Counted from the first letter of the stretch, positions 1 to 10,344 are shown. The stretch is DNA of 64,000 bases from Cyclospora cayetanensis (GCF_002999335.1 NW_020312159.1:1-64000); one strand, 5' to 3'. Numbers and translations are program-made. Notes: generated by a model not told the origin, from the sequence alone.

Positions 1-194
1 GTCCCGGCGGTACCCGAGCCCGGAATCTGGCCGCGCCCACTCACCGCCACGCAACCGACACCAAATTAGAGTGTTGCATTGCCAGCAGCTGCAGTCCGGT
101 CGCCAGCTCAAAAGGAAGCCGCTAGCCACCCCAATGCAAGCCAAAACGCAGAAGGTGCAGTCGCCGCCCGCGCAGCAGCCACACCCAAAAAACA

Positions 195-329
195 TACACA
201 CAGCAACGCAGAGACACCCCCAGACCGCACCGCACACAGCCACAAACACGCACACACCCAAACACACACACACACACACACAAACACAGCCACACAGACA
301 CACACACACACAGACACACACACACACAG
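195..329. repeat. (CA)n microsatellite
   Basis: An impure CA dinucleotide tract of roughly 135 bp, interrupted by AGA and CCA variants. It makes all nearby open frames on both strands look like His/Thr or Val/Cys repeats. Confidence 0.9.
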
Positions 330-1719
330 CACCCCTTTTGCGCTCGATGGTGGCACATGCATTCAGGCCCCTTTTTTGCGGACAGCACTGTTCTTTGGCT
401 ATACAGCCGACGCGCGCAAAAGGGATTTTCTGAACATCCTTCTTCGAACCGTTTTCCTCTTTGTGTTGGACTTCCCGTGCACTATACGCTTCTCCTGTGG
501 GCTCCTCAGTGCAGTGCAGTGCAGCCAGCCACAAGCAGCCACTTGCCGGCAGTCGGGGATCTTCAGCGGCCTCTCTTTACCGTTCGTTTTTTTTCATTGC
601 GCTTCTGAAATCGACACAATTACTGCAGCCTTGGCTATGGCCCCGCCGCCGTTAAGGCGATCACGAGTGCGCGTGCGGGGTGTCAATCTCCTTTCAAGGT
701 CTCTGTAGGCAGAATACACCTCACTTTACACTATTAAATACAAAGGGGCCGAAAGAGATTGCGCGATTCTCAAAAGAAGTCCCTCTTTCCTCTGCCAGCC
801 GGTACCCTGATTTCTCGATGTATGATAGAGAGAGAGGCAATCGGCAAAGGTGCCTGCGCGTAGCTGCACTCTCTGAGCGCTGAAAGCATTCACAGCTAGT
901 TGCACAGCATATAGCAACCTATGGCTCCGCTTCTTCTACCCGCCACACACACATATATATGTGCATACACAGCAGTGTGTCTTCTTGCATCTGGCTAACG
1001 CCAATATTTGAGGTTTGCGAACGCCCAAACCAACGAGTCGGCTCTGTTGTGCGCATGCCTGGCGACATATAACTGGAGACTGGTGAAATGTGCTTCTCAG
1101 TGTCGCCCAGCCAGAATTGCAGCAGGGCCCTGTGCTGTTGCACAGGATCCTGGCAGACATGGAAGGATGATCCACAGTGGGAGGCAGTTCGCTGGAAGAA
1201 ATTAGAGGCGAAAAGAGGGACGGTAGTTGGAGAGGGCCACGGATGGCGGCAGGCAACGAATACACGCAGAGAAGGAGGGGAAGACGGGCATGTAATATAA
1301 AAGCAGTGGGCAGTGAGTGCCCTTTAGGCTCTAGTCGCGACGAGATTTGGCCTTGATGGGTGCTGCTGCATTCTGTTACACTTCGTGTTGTACTACGAGA
1401 CCACCACGGCTGGCTTCCTCGTAATCTACCAGACTCTGTTCTGCTGTCTAATACACGTTGCATTTGGGGACTGTGTTGAGAGGCTAAGGAAGGAAAGCAT
1501 GGAGGGGCCCTGCCCCTTTCGCGGGGACAGAGTGTTTGCGATCTCCAGTTGCACGCGGTGGCACTACATCTTCAGACTGTGGCTAGCACTTGACTGAAAA
1601 AGTGCTAGCTAGGACCGCTAGACGGTTCCCTGTGTATAATCTCCTGTTGCACCTTCAAGGTGCAGGATGCGGGTGCGAACACGCGCAGCCTCAGCTATCG
1701 CTCCGCGTGTGCAAAGCTC

Positions 1720-1744
1720 TTTCTCTCTCTCTCTCTCTCTCTCT
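1720..1744. repeat. (TC)n microsatellite
   Basis: A perfect TC dinucleotide run of about 25 bp in non-coding sequence. Confidence 0.9.
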
Positions 1745-2159
1745 CGGTTATTTCAGCCACACAGTTCCTCTGTTCTTGGGCCCTCTCGCGAGTGTAGTTG
1801 CAGAGAGTCCTTATTTATGATCCATTGCTGCTCTCGCTGTCTCCGGATCACTGGCAGTGCAGCACATGCATGAGAGACAGTGGCCCCTGCGGCGCCTCGC
1901 CTGCTGCTCTTTAAGTGCTGCTGCAGCCCAGGCCAGAGGATCTCCCCTTCCCCTCCCCCTTCTCCTCTGACGCTCGCGATTTCACAACTATAGCAGGCTC
2001 CCACACACTACAACTGGCAGCCGCAGGTTCAGTACCCTACAGCTCCCCTGCCCCTCCCCCTCTTCCCCCAAAGCCCTCCCTCCGTGGCGCCAGCGGAGGC
2101 AAGAAAAGCCAAGACCTCCTCTCTCCTCCCCCCATCCCTCCCTCCGACGCGCTTTCCCA

Positions 2160-3853
2160 CTAGAACACAAACGACCCCCCCGCCCCCCAAGAGTCTTGTT
2201 GCATGGGCAGCAAGCCTCCGCTCTCTGCGTCCCCCCCCTCCCCACTCGGCAAAGCGCCGTTTCTTGCGTCAATTGCCATAAACTCGGGGGCAGCAGCACC
2301 TCCGAAGAGGCTCTCCTGCGGCATCCAGGAAGCCGCCAACCCTCTTCCCCCATACAGAAAGAGGGGGGCCCTTGAGGGCCAGTGGCGGTTGGCTGCTTGG
2401 CCATACAGGGCGGCGGCAGAAATGCCGCCTCTGCCACGATGCGACGACGGCAAGTGGTACGGCTCGTCTCGTCTGTGCGGCAGCAGTCGCCGTCTCACGG
2501 GGAATCGAGAAGCCATGGGAGCCACTGCCCAAGGAGCTCTCCTCTGCAGCGCTGCCGCTGCCGCTGAGTTGTGGGGAGGAAACAACTCGATGTCTGCTGC
2601 TGCGGCAGCACCAAGGCGAAAGTCGCCCCCGAAGGGCCGCTGCAGCTGCTGCTGCACGTGCCGCTGCTGCCACTGCCGCAGCTGCTCCTTCTGCTGCTCG
2701 TGCAGCAGCAGCCGCTGTCCGTACCCCAGACGGTGCAGCGCCTGCCACTGCTGCTGCTGCTGCTGCTGCTTCCGTGCAGAGGCGGCAGCAGCAGCGGCGA
2801 CAGCCGCTGCGGCCCCACTGCTGCTGCCCACACCCAGCAACCCCACACTCCGTGCGCCTTCAGAGATCTGCTGCGTTTGCTGCAGTCCGTTCCTGTCGTC
2901 GTACGGCGACTGCTGCTGCAGCAGTACAAAGGGATCGGCTGCTGCTGCCGCTGCTGCCGCTGCACCCCACCCGCCTACGACGCTGCCCATGAGAACCTCC
3001 TCCGCAGGAGGCCTCCTGCCGGCGAATGCGCTTCCAGAGCTCCAGAGAGATCCCCAGTTCGCGAAGCCTTGCTGCTGCAGAGAGGGGCTGCTGCCGCTGC
3101 CAGCCAGCAGCGGCATCTCGCCTTGTTGCTGCAGCAGCAGCAGGGAATCCGCAGCTGCCTCTCGCGCTGCAGCAGTCCCCCTGGGGGGGGTGTACGAGAG
3201 CGGCTGCTGCAGAAACAGCTGCCTCGGCTGCTGCAGAAAACACCCCCTCAGGTACGAAGGCGCTGGGATGCCCCACAGAGTCGAAGCGGCCACTCCACTC
3301 GCCGCATGCAGCGCGTAAAGAGACACTCCGACCGTCACCCACTCTCGGGAGCTGCAAGAGACTCCTGGCGGCGAGGCAGTAGGCAGCGCCCACCGTACAG
3401 CCAGCAGCACGTGCTGCTGCTGCTTGAAACCGCCGCTGCCGCTGGTGCTGCCGTGGCGATTCTCCAAAAAGGCCATCCCCGAAGCTCTGCAATGGGGGCT
3501 TATGGGCTGCAGCCGATAACGCAGCGCTGCGCTGCCTCTCCAGAGGTCCACCCCTCCGAAAAGCTGCTGCTGCTGCTGTTTTTGCGGGTGATTGGGCTGC
3601 TGCTGCTGCAGCTGCTGCTGCTGCAGCGCGGGGAAGGCGCAACAGAACACAAGCACGTCGGAGCATTCCGATGCAGCCACTGCGACAAAACAAAGGCCAC
3701 TAAGGAGGTCTTCCATGACTGCAACTGACTCGATGCATCCAACTTCCTGCTGTTTCATCCCGCACTTCGCCCCCGCTGGCGCAGCGTCCGTTGCCGAGGC
3801 AGCAGCGCCGCGGATGGACCGTGGCAACTGCCACGCAACGCAAAAGCCTACGA

Positions 3854-3889
<36 letters not shown>

Positions 3890-5619
3890 GCAGGAGGGAA
3901 GAAGGATTATGGCCTTGCGGATGGAGCCGCTGCGAGCCATGCCTCCGACGGCAAAAAAGTGGCCTCAAAGGAAGGAAAAAGAGGCTCCGCGAGACGACGG
4001 CGAGCACGGCTCCTCCCACGCCACTGCAGGCGCCGCTCCCGCTGCTGCTGCTGTGGAGCTCTCCCGCGGCTGCAAAGCCCACGAGAAACACACTGCTGCT
4101 GCCTTCCACGCCGAGCACTAGACACCGCAAGCCCTCCGAGGACTGCAGGAAGACGCGGCTCCCCTCGCTGAGAGCCGCCGTTGCTGCAGCTCCCAGAGAC
4201 AGACGCGACACTCGGGCAAGCGAGAAGGGAGGTGATCCCAGCAGCAGAGAAGCCTCTGGATGGAAGCGCAGCTGCTGCAGCACAACGAGGCCTTTCCTGC
4301 TGACCACGACGATGCATGTGCTGGGAGCTCCGGCGAGGCTGCTGGGGGAGAAGGCAGCGGCAGCAGCGACGCGCCGATGCCCCCCAAGAGAGGCACGCAG
4401 TCCGAAGAGGGTGGAGGGTGGGAAAAGACGATGCGACGGCGGGGTGTATTCGCACCCCTCGCTTTCGGGAAAGCAGAACGCCAGTCCCCCTGCGCTGCAG
4501 CAGCAGACGAGGGGACCGCTGAAGCATTCCCAGCAGCTGCCGACACCTCTTCCTCCGTCGGGCAGAGGCGTTACTACGAAGAGACGCTCCAGAGGGAGGT
4601 CGAAGGCATCTCTCCACACTTCGCACCACGTGCCGTCGTCTCGCGGGGGCGTCTCGGAGGCTTGCGGAAGAGCCGCGCGGGAACGAAAGCTTCTGCCGCT
4701 GCCGCTCCAGAGGGAGGCGGCTGCAGCAGCAGCGAACGCAGCTCTGCGCTGCCGCAGCAGCTGCAAGGAGCCGTCGGAATACGCGAGCAGCAGATGGACG
4801 GCCGCCCCTGGCGACTTCGTAGACGCCGCAGTTTCCCCCCCTCCAAGAAACAGCGCACAACAGACACTGCGGCACGGTCTGCCATTGCTGCTGGCGCTGG
4901 GAGGAATTCGCTGCTGCGGATTCAGCAAGGCGTCTGCGAGGGAGTCTGACTGACCGCAACTCAGCACCAGACGATCGTGCGCCGTGCTGCCGAGCAAAAG
5001 TTGCTCGTAACGGCGTGGCTGCCAATTTGGAGGCTGCTGCTGCTGCTGACTTGCATGCACAGACAGCTGCTGCCTGTACACGCAAGTCGCTGCAGCAGCA
5101 GCGGGCAGGGGGGCCGCTGTCAGACAGAGGCAGCCTCCGCTGTCGATGAGGCGGCTTCTTCCCTCGCTGCTGCAGCCATCCGCAATGCACACACAGTGGG
5201 GAAGGAGCTCTGCGTGCTGCTGCTGCTGCTGCAGCAACAGCCCGTTGGGGACTGCTACTGCAAGCGACAAGCTTCCTCCGCAGCGCTGGAGTTGCAGGCG
5301 AGATCTTCTTCTCCCCGTCGCGAGCTGCAGAAGAGACTGCACGGCTGCCACAAAGGAGTGGGGCAGCAGGCATGCGAGAAAACGCCTCGGAGCAGCCGCA
5401 GACGACAGCACGCGTAAAATCCGCTGCAACTCAAGCGTTGCAGAGCCGCCGAAGGCAGCAGAGCCTTGCGGGAGTGGAGAGACACTGCCAAAGATCTCCT
5501 TCAAGGCTTCCCCCAAAAACACCAAGAAGCCCTCCAGAAGACTCCCACGAGAGAGGCTTCCAAAGGGGCTCGTCTGGAGCCAAGAGATACACCGCAGAAC
5601 GGCTACAGATGCGAAGGGT

Positions 5620-5655
<36 letters not shown>

Positions 5656-6275
5656 TGCTGCAGACTCCACAGCTTGCTGCTGCTGCTCGGCGCCCCCAAG
5701 CAGCAAACGTAGGGGGGGGGGGGGGCTCCAGGAGACAGAATAGAAGCTGCAGAAGAGGAAACTGTCACCGATTCTGGAGGGCGCGCTGCTGCTTGGGCTG
5801 CTCGCGAGGGAGCGGCGAAGACACCTTCGTCAGCAGAACGCACAACAGAAAGGGAGGGAAGCGGCAAGCCAAAAGCTCGGCTGTGCTGAGCTGCATCTGC
5901 TGCTGGAACGGTCAAGTAAGGCAGCAACACATGACCATCCTGCTGCTTCGACTGCATGGACTGCCACAGGGCAGGCTGGGGGGCTGTGAAGTCATTGCCC
6001 TTTGTGTTGCTGCTGCTCCTGCTGCTGCTGCTGCTGCTGTTGCTGCTGTTGCTGCTGCTCTTCCCCACAGCGGTCGGGGTTGGCACTTGGGCTCCTGCTG
6101 CTGCTGCTGCTGCTGCTGTTGTTGTTGTTGTAGGGGCAAGTGGACCCCGCTGCCTCCGGCGGAGGGACGCTCCACTCGCTAGAGGGAAACCTTCTTCTAC
6201 CTGCTGCTGCTGCTGCTCGTCGTCTTCCTGCTGCTGCTGCTGCAAGGTACTCTCAAACAATGCAGGAGGCGCCAT
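2160..6275 (-). CDS. Gln/Ala-rich protein with homopolymer runs, function unknown
   Basis: A single uninterrupted minus-strand frame encodes 1371 residues from MAPPALFESTLQ to a stop at 2160. It is studded with homopolymer runs: repeated poly-Gln of up to about 15 residues, poly-Ala (about nine residues near residue 1100) and poly-Ser. These are encoded by CAG/GCA/AGC, which appear as CTG and TGC tracts on the plus strand. Between the runs are hydrophobic, strand-like stretches such as LFVVTPLPDGG and VHLLLAYSDGSLQLL, which could belong to a beta-propeller, but no family is recognised. No signal peptide or membrane helix is obvious. The start was chosen as the first ATG of the frame, with G at +4. 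A TTTATAAA element lies about 55 bp upstream. Introns inside the low-complexity parts cannot be excluded. Confidence 0.7.
3854..3888. repeat. (CTG)n tract encoding poly-Gln on the minus strand
   Basis: A pure CTG run of about 35 bp. On the minus strand it reads CAG and encodes the longest Gln run region of the 2160-6275 protein. Similar shorter tracts occur at about 2750-2770, 5620-5650 and 6010-6050. They are in-frame codon repeats rather than non-coding satellites. Confidence 0.85.
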
Positions 6276-7186
6276 CCCTGCTGCGCCTGTAGCAGCAGCT
6301 GCAGCTGCTGCTGCTGCTCGTCCCTCCCTTTATAAACACCAAGGGCAGAGGCGTTTGTGCTGCGTTCTTCGGCGAAGCGCTGAGTCTGTCTGTTTTCTGC
6401 TCTTGGTGCTCCCTCCCGCTGTTGCTGCTCCCAGGATTCCGTGCAGCAGGTGCTGCCAGCATAGACGCCGATGTGCTGGCAATGGCGCCTTTTGCCGCCT
6501 TGTCGCATCCACTAAGGCCTTTATGCCGCACGCGCTGCAGCTGCTGCTCCTGCCTGCCCGCGCTGCTGCTGCTGCGAGAGCAGCAGCAGCCACATGGCAG
6601 ACAGTCGGCTACGCCGCGAGGAGGCTTCTGTGGGCTGGGGTGTTTCTAGCGCGCAGGACGGAGAGCGATTTCCTGAGGTTCCCTCCGTGCATGCAGGATG
6701 TTGGTGCTGATTGTTCTCCGAAAACACCGGGAACAGCAGCAGGAGCAGCAGCAGCCGCCTCCCTTTAGAGCGGCTGTCTGCTCTACGGGGCTGTTCGGGG
6801 GGGTGGCTTGGGAAGGTGAGACGGAGTCGCGCTAAATAAGAGATATGCAAGGTTAAAATTCGAATTATGAATGGGGATTTTGTCTCTCGTGGATGCGTTT
6901 CCTGCGGCGGCTACGGCTGCGACTGGTGCCGCAGTCTGCACCGCCGCTTCCCCTGTGTAGGTAGGCGCGGGTGCTGGAGGCGTCTCGAGGTGTCTGTACA
7001 CCCCGTCTGCTGTACCTGCCGCGCAGTCGGCGGAGCCGCCGCGAGAGTTTGAGCGAGCAGAAGAGGGAGGAGGAGGCTGCAAAATAGAGGCTGCGCGTCG
7101 AGCTCGAGCTTATTGCCACACAGCGGCCGTAAGGAGCGGCGGCTGCTGCGGCAGCGGCAGAAGCAACCCCTGCCGCGGCTATCAAA
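6276..7186. promoter_or_regulatory. Shared divergent promoter region
   Basis: This 911-bp spacer separates the start of the minus-strand Gln/Ala-rich gene from the start of TRAPPC1 on the plus strand, so both promoters must lie here. A palindromic TTTATAAA at 6329-6336 could serve as a core element for the minus-strand gene. CTG/GCA-rich stretches create short open frames on both strands, but none has a recognisable product. Confidence 0.5.
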
Positions 7187-7906
7187 ATGATTTACTCGGT
7201 CTTCATTTTTCACAGAAACCGCTGTATCTTCATTGCCCAGTACCCCCCGAGAAACACAACGGGCCTGCCTGGCTCCGCCGCCGACTCTGGAGCGGGGGGC
7301 GCAGTGGCACTCCAGCAAAGGGAAACGAGCAGCGCGAAGGGGGTTTCTACACGGGGTGCAGCAGCTGCAGCCCAGCAGGCTGCCGCCGGCTTCCCCAGCG
7401 GCGGAAATCCTCAGCGGACTGCGGCAGGATCTGCGCAGCAGACGGCGGGAGCAGCCACAGCAGCCACAGCTCACCACCGCGCGACGAGCAGCGTGCGAGG
7501 ATCTCCTTTCGACACTCTGACTGCGGGGTGCCCTTGGGGGCCTCTCACGAGGCGGCAGCAGCAGACAGGACGACTTCTTTCTGGATTGCTTTACTCTATG
7601 CGGCGTTTCTGCGAGCAGGTAGGCCCCTCCAACCCCACAGGCAGCAGCAGCAGCAGTTTCAACTCCTTTGCGACACCCCACTACAAGCTGCATTATCTAG
7701 AAACGACAACAGGCTACGGCTTCGCATGTCTCACGTCGCCGGAGGTTCCCTATTTGCAAGACGCCCTCCAGCACATCTACGCCTCGCTGTTCTTAGAGCT
7801 GGTTTTGAAGAGCCCTTCCTACATGCCGAATAAGCCGGTGGACAGTCCCCTCTTTGTTGAGCAGCTTCACGGCTTTCTCTCATCTCTCCCCTCGTGGGAA
7901 GGGTAG
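7187..7906 (+). CDS. TRAPPC1: Trafficking protein particle complex subunit 1 (Bet5-like longin)
   Basis: Encodes 239 residues in one exon. The N-terminus MIYSVFIFHRN matches the first longin strand of TRAPPC1/Bet5. LLSGLLYSMRRF (from about residue 123) matches the first helix, and YKLHYLETTTGYGF followed by VPYLQDALQHIYASLF matches the diagnostic second half of the family (human: YKLHYYETPTG). The family is normally about 145 residues. The extra length is a Gly/Ala/Gln/Ser-rich insertion at about residues 25-122, where the family has a short loop. TRAPPC1 is a core subunit of the TRAPP tether and Ypt1/Rab1 exchange factor acting between ER and Golgi. The start has a good context (AAAATG). PEX12 begins only 59 bp downstream on the same strand. 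An unrecognised intron inside the insertion is possible. Confidence 0.92.
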   Translation: MIYSVFIFHRNRCIFIAQYPPRNTTGLPGSAADSGAGGAVALQQRETSSAKGVSTRGAAAAAQQAAAGFPSGGNPQRTAAGSAQQTAGAATAATAHHRATSSVRGSPFDTLTAGCPWGPLTRRQQQTGRLLSGLLYSMRRFCEQVGPSNPTGSSSSSFNSFATPHYKLHYLETTTGYGFACLTSPEVPYLQDALQHIYASLFLELVLKSPSYMPNKPVDSPLFVEQLHGFLSSLPSWEG

Positions 7907-7965
7907 GGAGCCTCCAAACCGAGCCGCCGCTTTCTCCCGCTTGCTCTGCAGAGGCTGCCGGCGCG

Positions 7966-10344
7966 ATGACGCAGGATGCCTTCGCAACGGCGCTCTACGA
8001 GCAGCTTCCGGAGGAGCAGGCTGACACAACGGCAGCAATCGCGTCTGCCGCAGCCTCCGCTGCGAGGAAGGCTGCCAGCCTCAGACGCCTTGCAGCGAGG
8101 ACCTTAGGCGTCGTCGCAGACGATGAGAATGTGCTGCGACGGCAGCAGACGCTACTCCGGAGAGCGGCGTTGCTGCAGCAGGGTTCCTTCTTCGAGCTTC
8201 TCGCGCAGCAAAAACTTCTGGATGGACTTCATGCAGCCTTGAGACACTGTGTTGTCACTTTAGAGTCTTTCTACGCAAGACAGCTCCCAGCAGCGGCAGG
8301 AGCAGCAAGGCTCTCCGCGGAGCAGCGCGCGTCTGCAACTGCCACCCCTGCCGTCGAACTGCAGAATGCAGTCGCTGCAGTGGCAGCTGCAGAGCAGCAG
8401 CGGCAGCTGTACGCTGCAAGCACTGTGGAGTCTCCCCAGCTGAGGCTGCTCAGCGGTTCTCGGCTTTTCGCGTGGCTGTGGAGGAGACTGTCTCGCCTTG
8501 CAGCAGCAGCAAGCGCATCAGCAGCCTCGGCAGAGCCTCGAGCCGTCCGTCGCCTGCTGGCGCTTTTTGACGCTGCAGCGGTGCTTCGATGGATCGAGCG
8601 ACACTTCGATGTGCTGTATCTGCTGCTGCTTACGGCTGTCGAGACGCACAGCTTCGCCTCCACGGGGGCTTCTTTCGCGGAGGGGTTCTACTGCATGCGT
8701 CGGGAGGACTGCCGCTTGTTCTCGTTGCATCGCCGTCTGAATTTTCCGCAGCTCAGTGCGCCGCATGCGCGCAGGGGGAGCAGCAGCAGCAGCAGCTCGG
8801 AGATCGCGCTTAGGGAGGAAGAGGAGGAGCAGCGGCAGCAGCAGGGGATGCAGACGGCCAATAGTGCAGCTGGCGGTTCTCTGCAGCTCCCTGTAGAGCT
8901 TCTGCAGCAGCAGCAGCAGATCAGCAACGAGGCAGCGGTGCTTGCAACTACCCTTCTGAGGTCGCTGCCTCCCTCCAAGATAGCGTGTTGCGTCGCAGTG
9001 GAAGTGCTGCTGCCGTACATGCGACGGCAGCTGCAGCAAGCCTATCAGCTGCAGCAGCAGGAGTTTCCAGAGGCAGCAGCAGCTGCTGCCGCGGAGGCTG
9101 CTGCTGCTGCGCGCGTAGACGAGGCAGCTCTCGCTGCAGCAGCAGCAGAAGCGGAGCTAAGGCTGCAGAGCGAAACTCCCCCGCCCGCGTCTTCCTCCCT
9201 GCCGTATGAGCTGACTACTCCTCCGAGCAGCTCTAGCGACTCTGACAGCAGTAGAGCTCTGCTGCTGCTCCTCAAGGCGTCAACGACTCCCTGGAGAGAC
9301 AGGCTGGAGTGGTGGCTTCGTTGCTGCAGGCTGCGGCTGCGCGTGTTGCTGCTGCGACTGCTACTGCGACTGCTGCAGCTGCGGCAGTGGCTGCGACGCT
9401 GCGTGTGGGAGAGGCTGGTGCGAGCCTTTCCCCGCCTGTCGCTGTGCAGCGACCTCGTTTCTTTCGTCTACTCCCTGTTGTACCTCGCAGATCCTGTTGC
9501 CTTCCCCTACTGGTCGCCCTACATGCACTTGCTGCGCCTGGTGTATGTGCGCGCCTCTCCCGACGCAGCAGCAGAAGCTGCCACGCCTGCTGCTGCTCGC
9601 AAGAAACTCCCTTGGTGGCTTGCTGTAGCGGAAGGCGGCGCGCAGCGCATGCGAAGTGGGCTGGTAGCGCTGCTTCTCCTGCTAAGGGCCTTAGAATGGT
9701 GGTTCGAATACGAAGCCACACTGCTGCCGCCTTTCGTCCGCAAAGACGACATCAGACCTCCCCCCCCTCCACCACGACCATCCGGAGTAAAGCCACTGCA
9801 CCCCCTCCCGCAGGTAGGCTGCTTGCTGGAACGTTTTCCTCCCGCGGCGCATTCTCTCCCGTGTAGAGCTCTCTTCGCTGCCTGCAGCTATGCTGTAATC
9901 CGCGAAGGCAGCTGTGCTGCAGTCTGCGAAGGCAGCTGTGCTGCAGTCTGTGAAGGCAGCTATGCTGTAATCCACGAAGGCAGCTATGCTGCAGTCTGCG
10001 AAGGCAGCTGTGCTGCAGTCTGTGAAGGCAGCTATGCTGCAGTCTGCGAAGGCAGCTGTGCTGTAGTCTGCGAAGGCAGCTATGCTGTAGTCTGCGTCTG
10101 TGCTCAAGCCAAGTTTTCACACCTCTGGCTGTGCACAAGATCGTTTGTGATGCGCTCTTCGCAGGATCCCCGTATCTGTCCTCTGTGTCGCTTTCCGAGG
10201 GAGGGTGCCGCCTGCATTCCCAGCGGCTTCGTCTTCTGCTACCGCTGCATCGTCCTCTTCGTGCGCAGACACCACCACTGTCCAGTCACGGGAATTTCCA
10301 CGGAGGAAGCTCATATTCGCCGTCTGTACGAGGCTCGCGCGTAA
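7966..10344 (+). CDS. PEX12: Peroxisome biogenesis factor 12 (RING E3 subunit)
   Basis: Two exons, 7966-9813 and 10165-10344, give 675 residues (human PEX12 is 359). PEX12 forms the peroxisomal membrane ubiquitin ligase with PEX2 and PEX10 and is needed for PEX5 recycling. Matching segments in order are GSFFELLAQQKLL (about 72), WIERHFDVLYLLLL with GASFAEGFY (about 208-245), LLPYMRRQL, YWSPYMHLLRLVYVR (about 514), the hydrophobic LVALLLLLRALEWWFEY (about 565), a proline run, and the C-terminal RING. The RING cysteines are C621, C624, C641, C644 and C655 in CPLC, FCYRC and HCPVTG, the reduced set typical of PEX12. Ala/Gln-rich insertions explain the extra length. The intron removes 351 bp lying between the proline-rich linker and the RING, and removing it restores family spacing. 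The ATG at 7966 is the first in frame; upstream in-frame codons overlap the TRAPPC1 end but lack an ATG. Confidence 0.92.
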   Translation: MTQDAFATALYEQLPEEQADTTAAIASAAASAARKAASLRRLAARTLGVVADDENVLRRQQTLLRRAALLQQGSFFELLAQQKLLDGLHAALRHCVVTLESFYARQLPAAAGAARLSAEQRASATATPAVELQNAVAAVAAAEQQRQLYAASTVESPQLRLLSGSRLFAWLWRRLSRLAAAASASAASAEPRAVRRLLALFDAAAVLRWIERHFDVLYLLLLTAVETHSFASTGASFAEGFYCMRREDCRLFSLHRRLNFPQLSAPHARRGSSSSSSSEIALREEEEEQRQQQGMQTANSAAGGSLQLPVELLQQQQQISNEAAVLATTLLRSLPPSKIACCVAVEVLLPYMRRQLQQAYQLQQQEFPEAAAAAAAEAAAAARVDEAALAAAAAEAELRLQSETPPPASSSLPYELTTPPSSSSDSDSSRALLLLLKASTTPWRDRLEWWLRCCRLRLRVLLLRLLLRLLQLRQWLRRCVWERLVRAFPRLSLCSDLVSFVYSLLYLADPVAFPYWSPYMHLLRLVYVRASPDAAAEAATPAAARKKLPWWLAVAEGGAQRMRSGLVALLLLLRALEWWFEYEATLLPPFVRKDDIRPPPPPPRPSGVKPLHPLPQVGCLLERFPPAAHSLPCRALFAACSYAVIREGSCAAVCEGSCAAVCEGSYAVIHEGSYAAVCEGSCAAVCEGSYAAVCEGSCAVVCEGSYAVVCVCAQAKFSHLWLCTRSFVMRSSQDPRICPLCRFPREGAACIPSGFVFCYRCIVLFVRRHHHCPVTGISTEEAHIRRLYEARA
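9889..10092 (+). repeat. 24-bp tandem repeat inside the PEX12 intron
   Basis: Nine imperfect 24-bp units, each a 12-bp TRTGCTGYARTC half and a 12-bp GAAGGCAGC half, fill most of intron 9814-10164. Because the unit is a multiple of three and lacks stops, it reads in the PEX12 frame as an eight-residue repeat, CEGSCAAV and variants. Confidence 0.9.

Larger units (their letters stand above)
1..2159. other. Intergenic flank with microsatellites
   Basis: No convincing gene is visible. The stretch lies beyond the 3' end of the minus-strand Gln/Ala-rich gene. It holds a long (CA)n tract (about 195-329) and a (TC)n tract (about 1720-1744). The longest open frames (up to about 209 codons) run through these tracts and consist mostly of His/Thr repeats, so they look like repeat artefacts. 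The 3' UTR of the minus-strand gene probably occupies its right end. Confidence 0.6.

Noticed and set aside
79..708. 209-codon plus-strand frame through the CA tract
   Set aside because: Mostly His/Thr from the microsatellite, with no family signal and no plausible partner exons.
1645..1670. Small inverted repeat GCACCTTCAAGGTGC
   Set aside because: Short palindrome of a length expected by chance, with no nearby gene to regulate.
2203..4953. Long plus-strand open frames of 370-450 codons opposite the Gln/Ala-rich gene
   Set aside because: They translate to Cys/Ala/Leu/Ser runs that are mirror images of the CAG tracts. Trinucleotide repeats keep all six frames open, and only the minus-strand frame spans the whole region.
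3907..5373. 488-codon minus-strand frame in a second phase, and similar frames at 2269-2748 and 2860-3693
   Set aside because: Shifted-phase readings of the same gene, rich in Ala/Arg/Ser from repeat codons, with no independent signal.
7894..7965. Extended PEX12 start overlapping TRAPPC1
   Set aside because: The frame is open but has no ATG before 7966, and family similarity begins well after that.
9889..10092. Possible CRISPR-like array
   Set aside because: Units are directly abutting with no unique spacers, and the organism is eukaryotic.
9691..10138. Minus-strand frames with repeated Ala/Phe/Asp or Leu/Gln/His/Ser units
   Set aside because: Antisense readings of the 24-bp intron repeat of PEX12.
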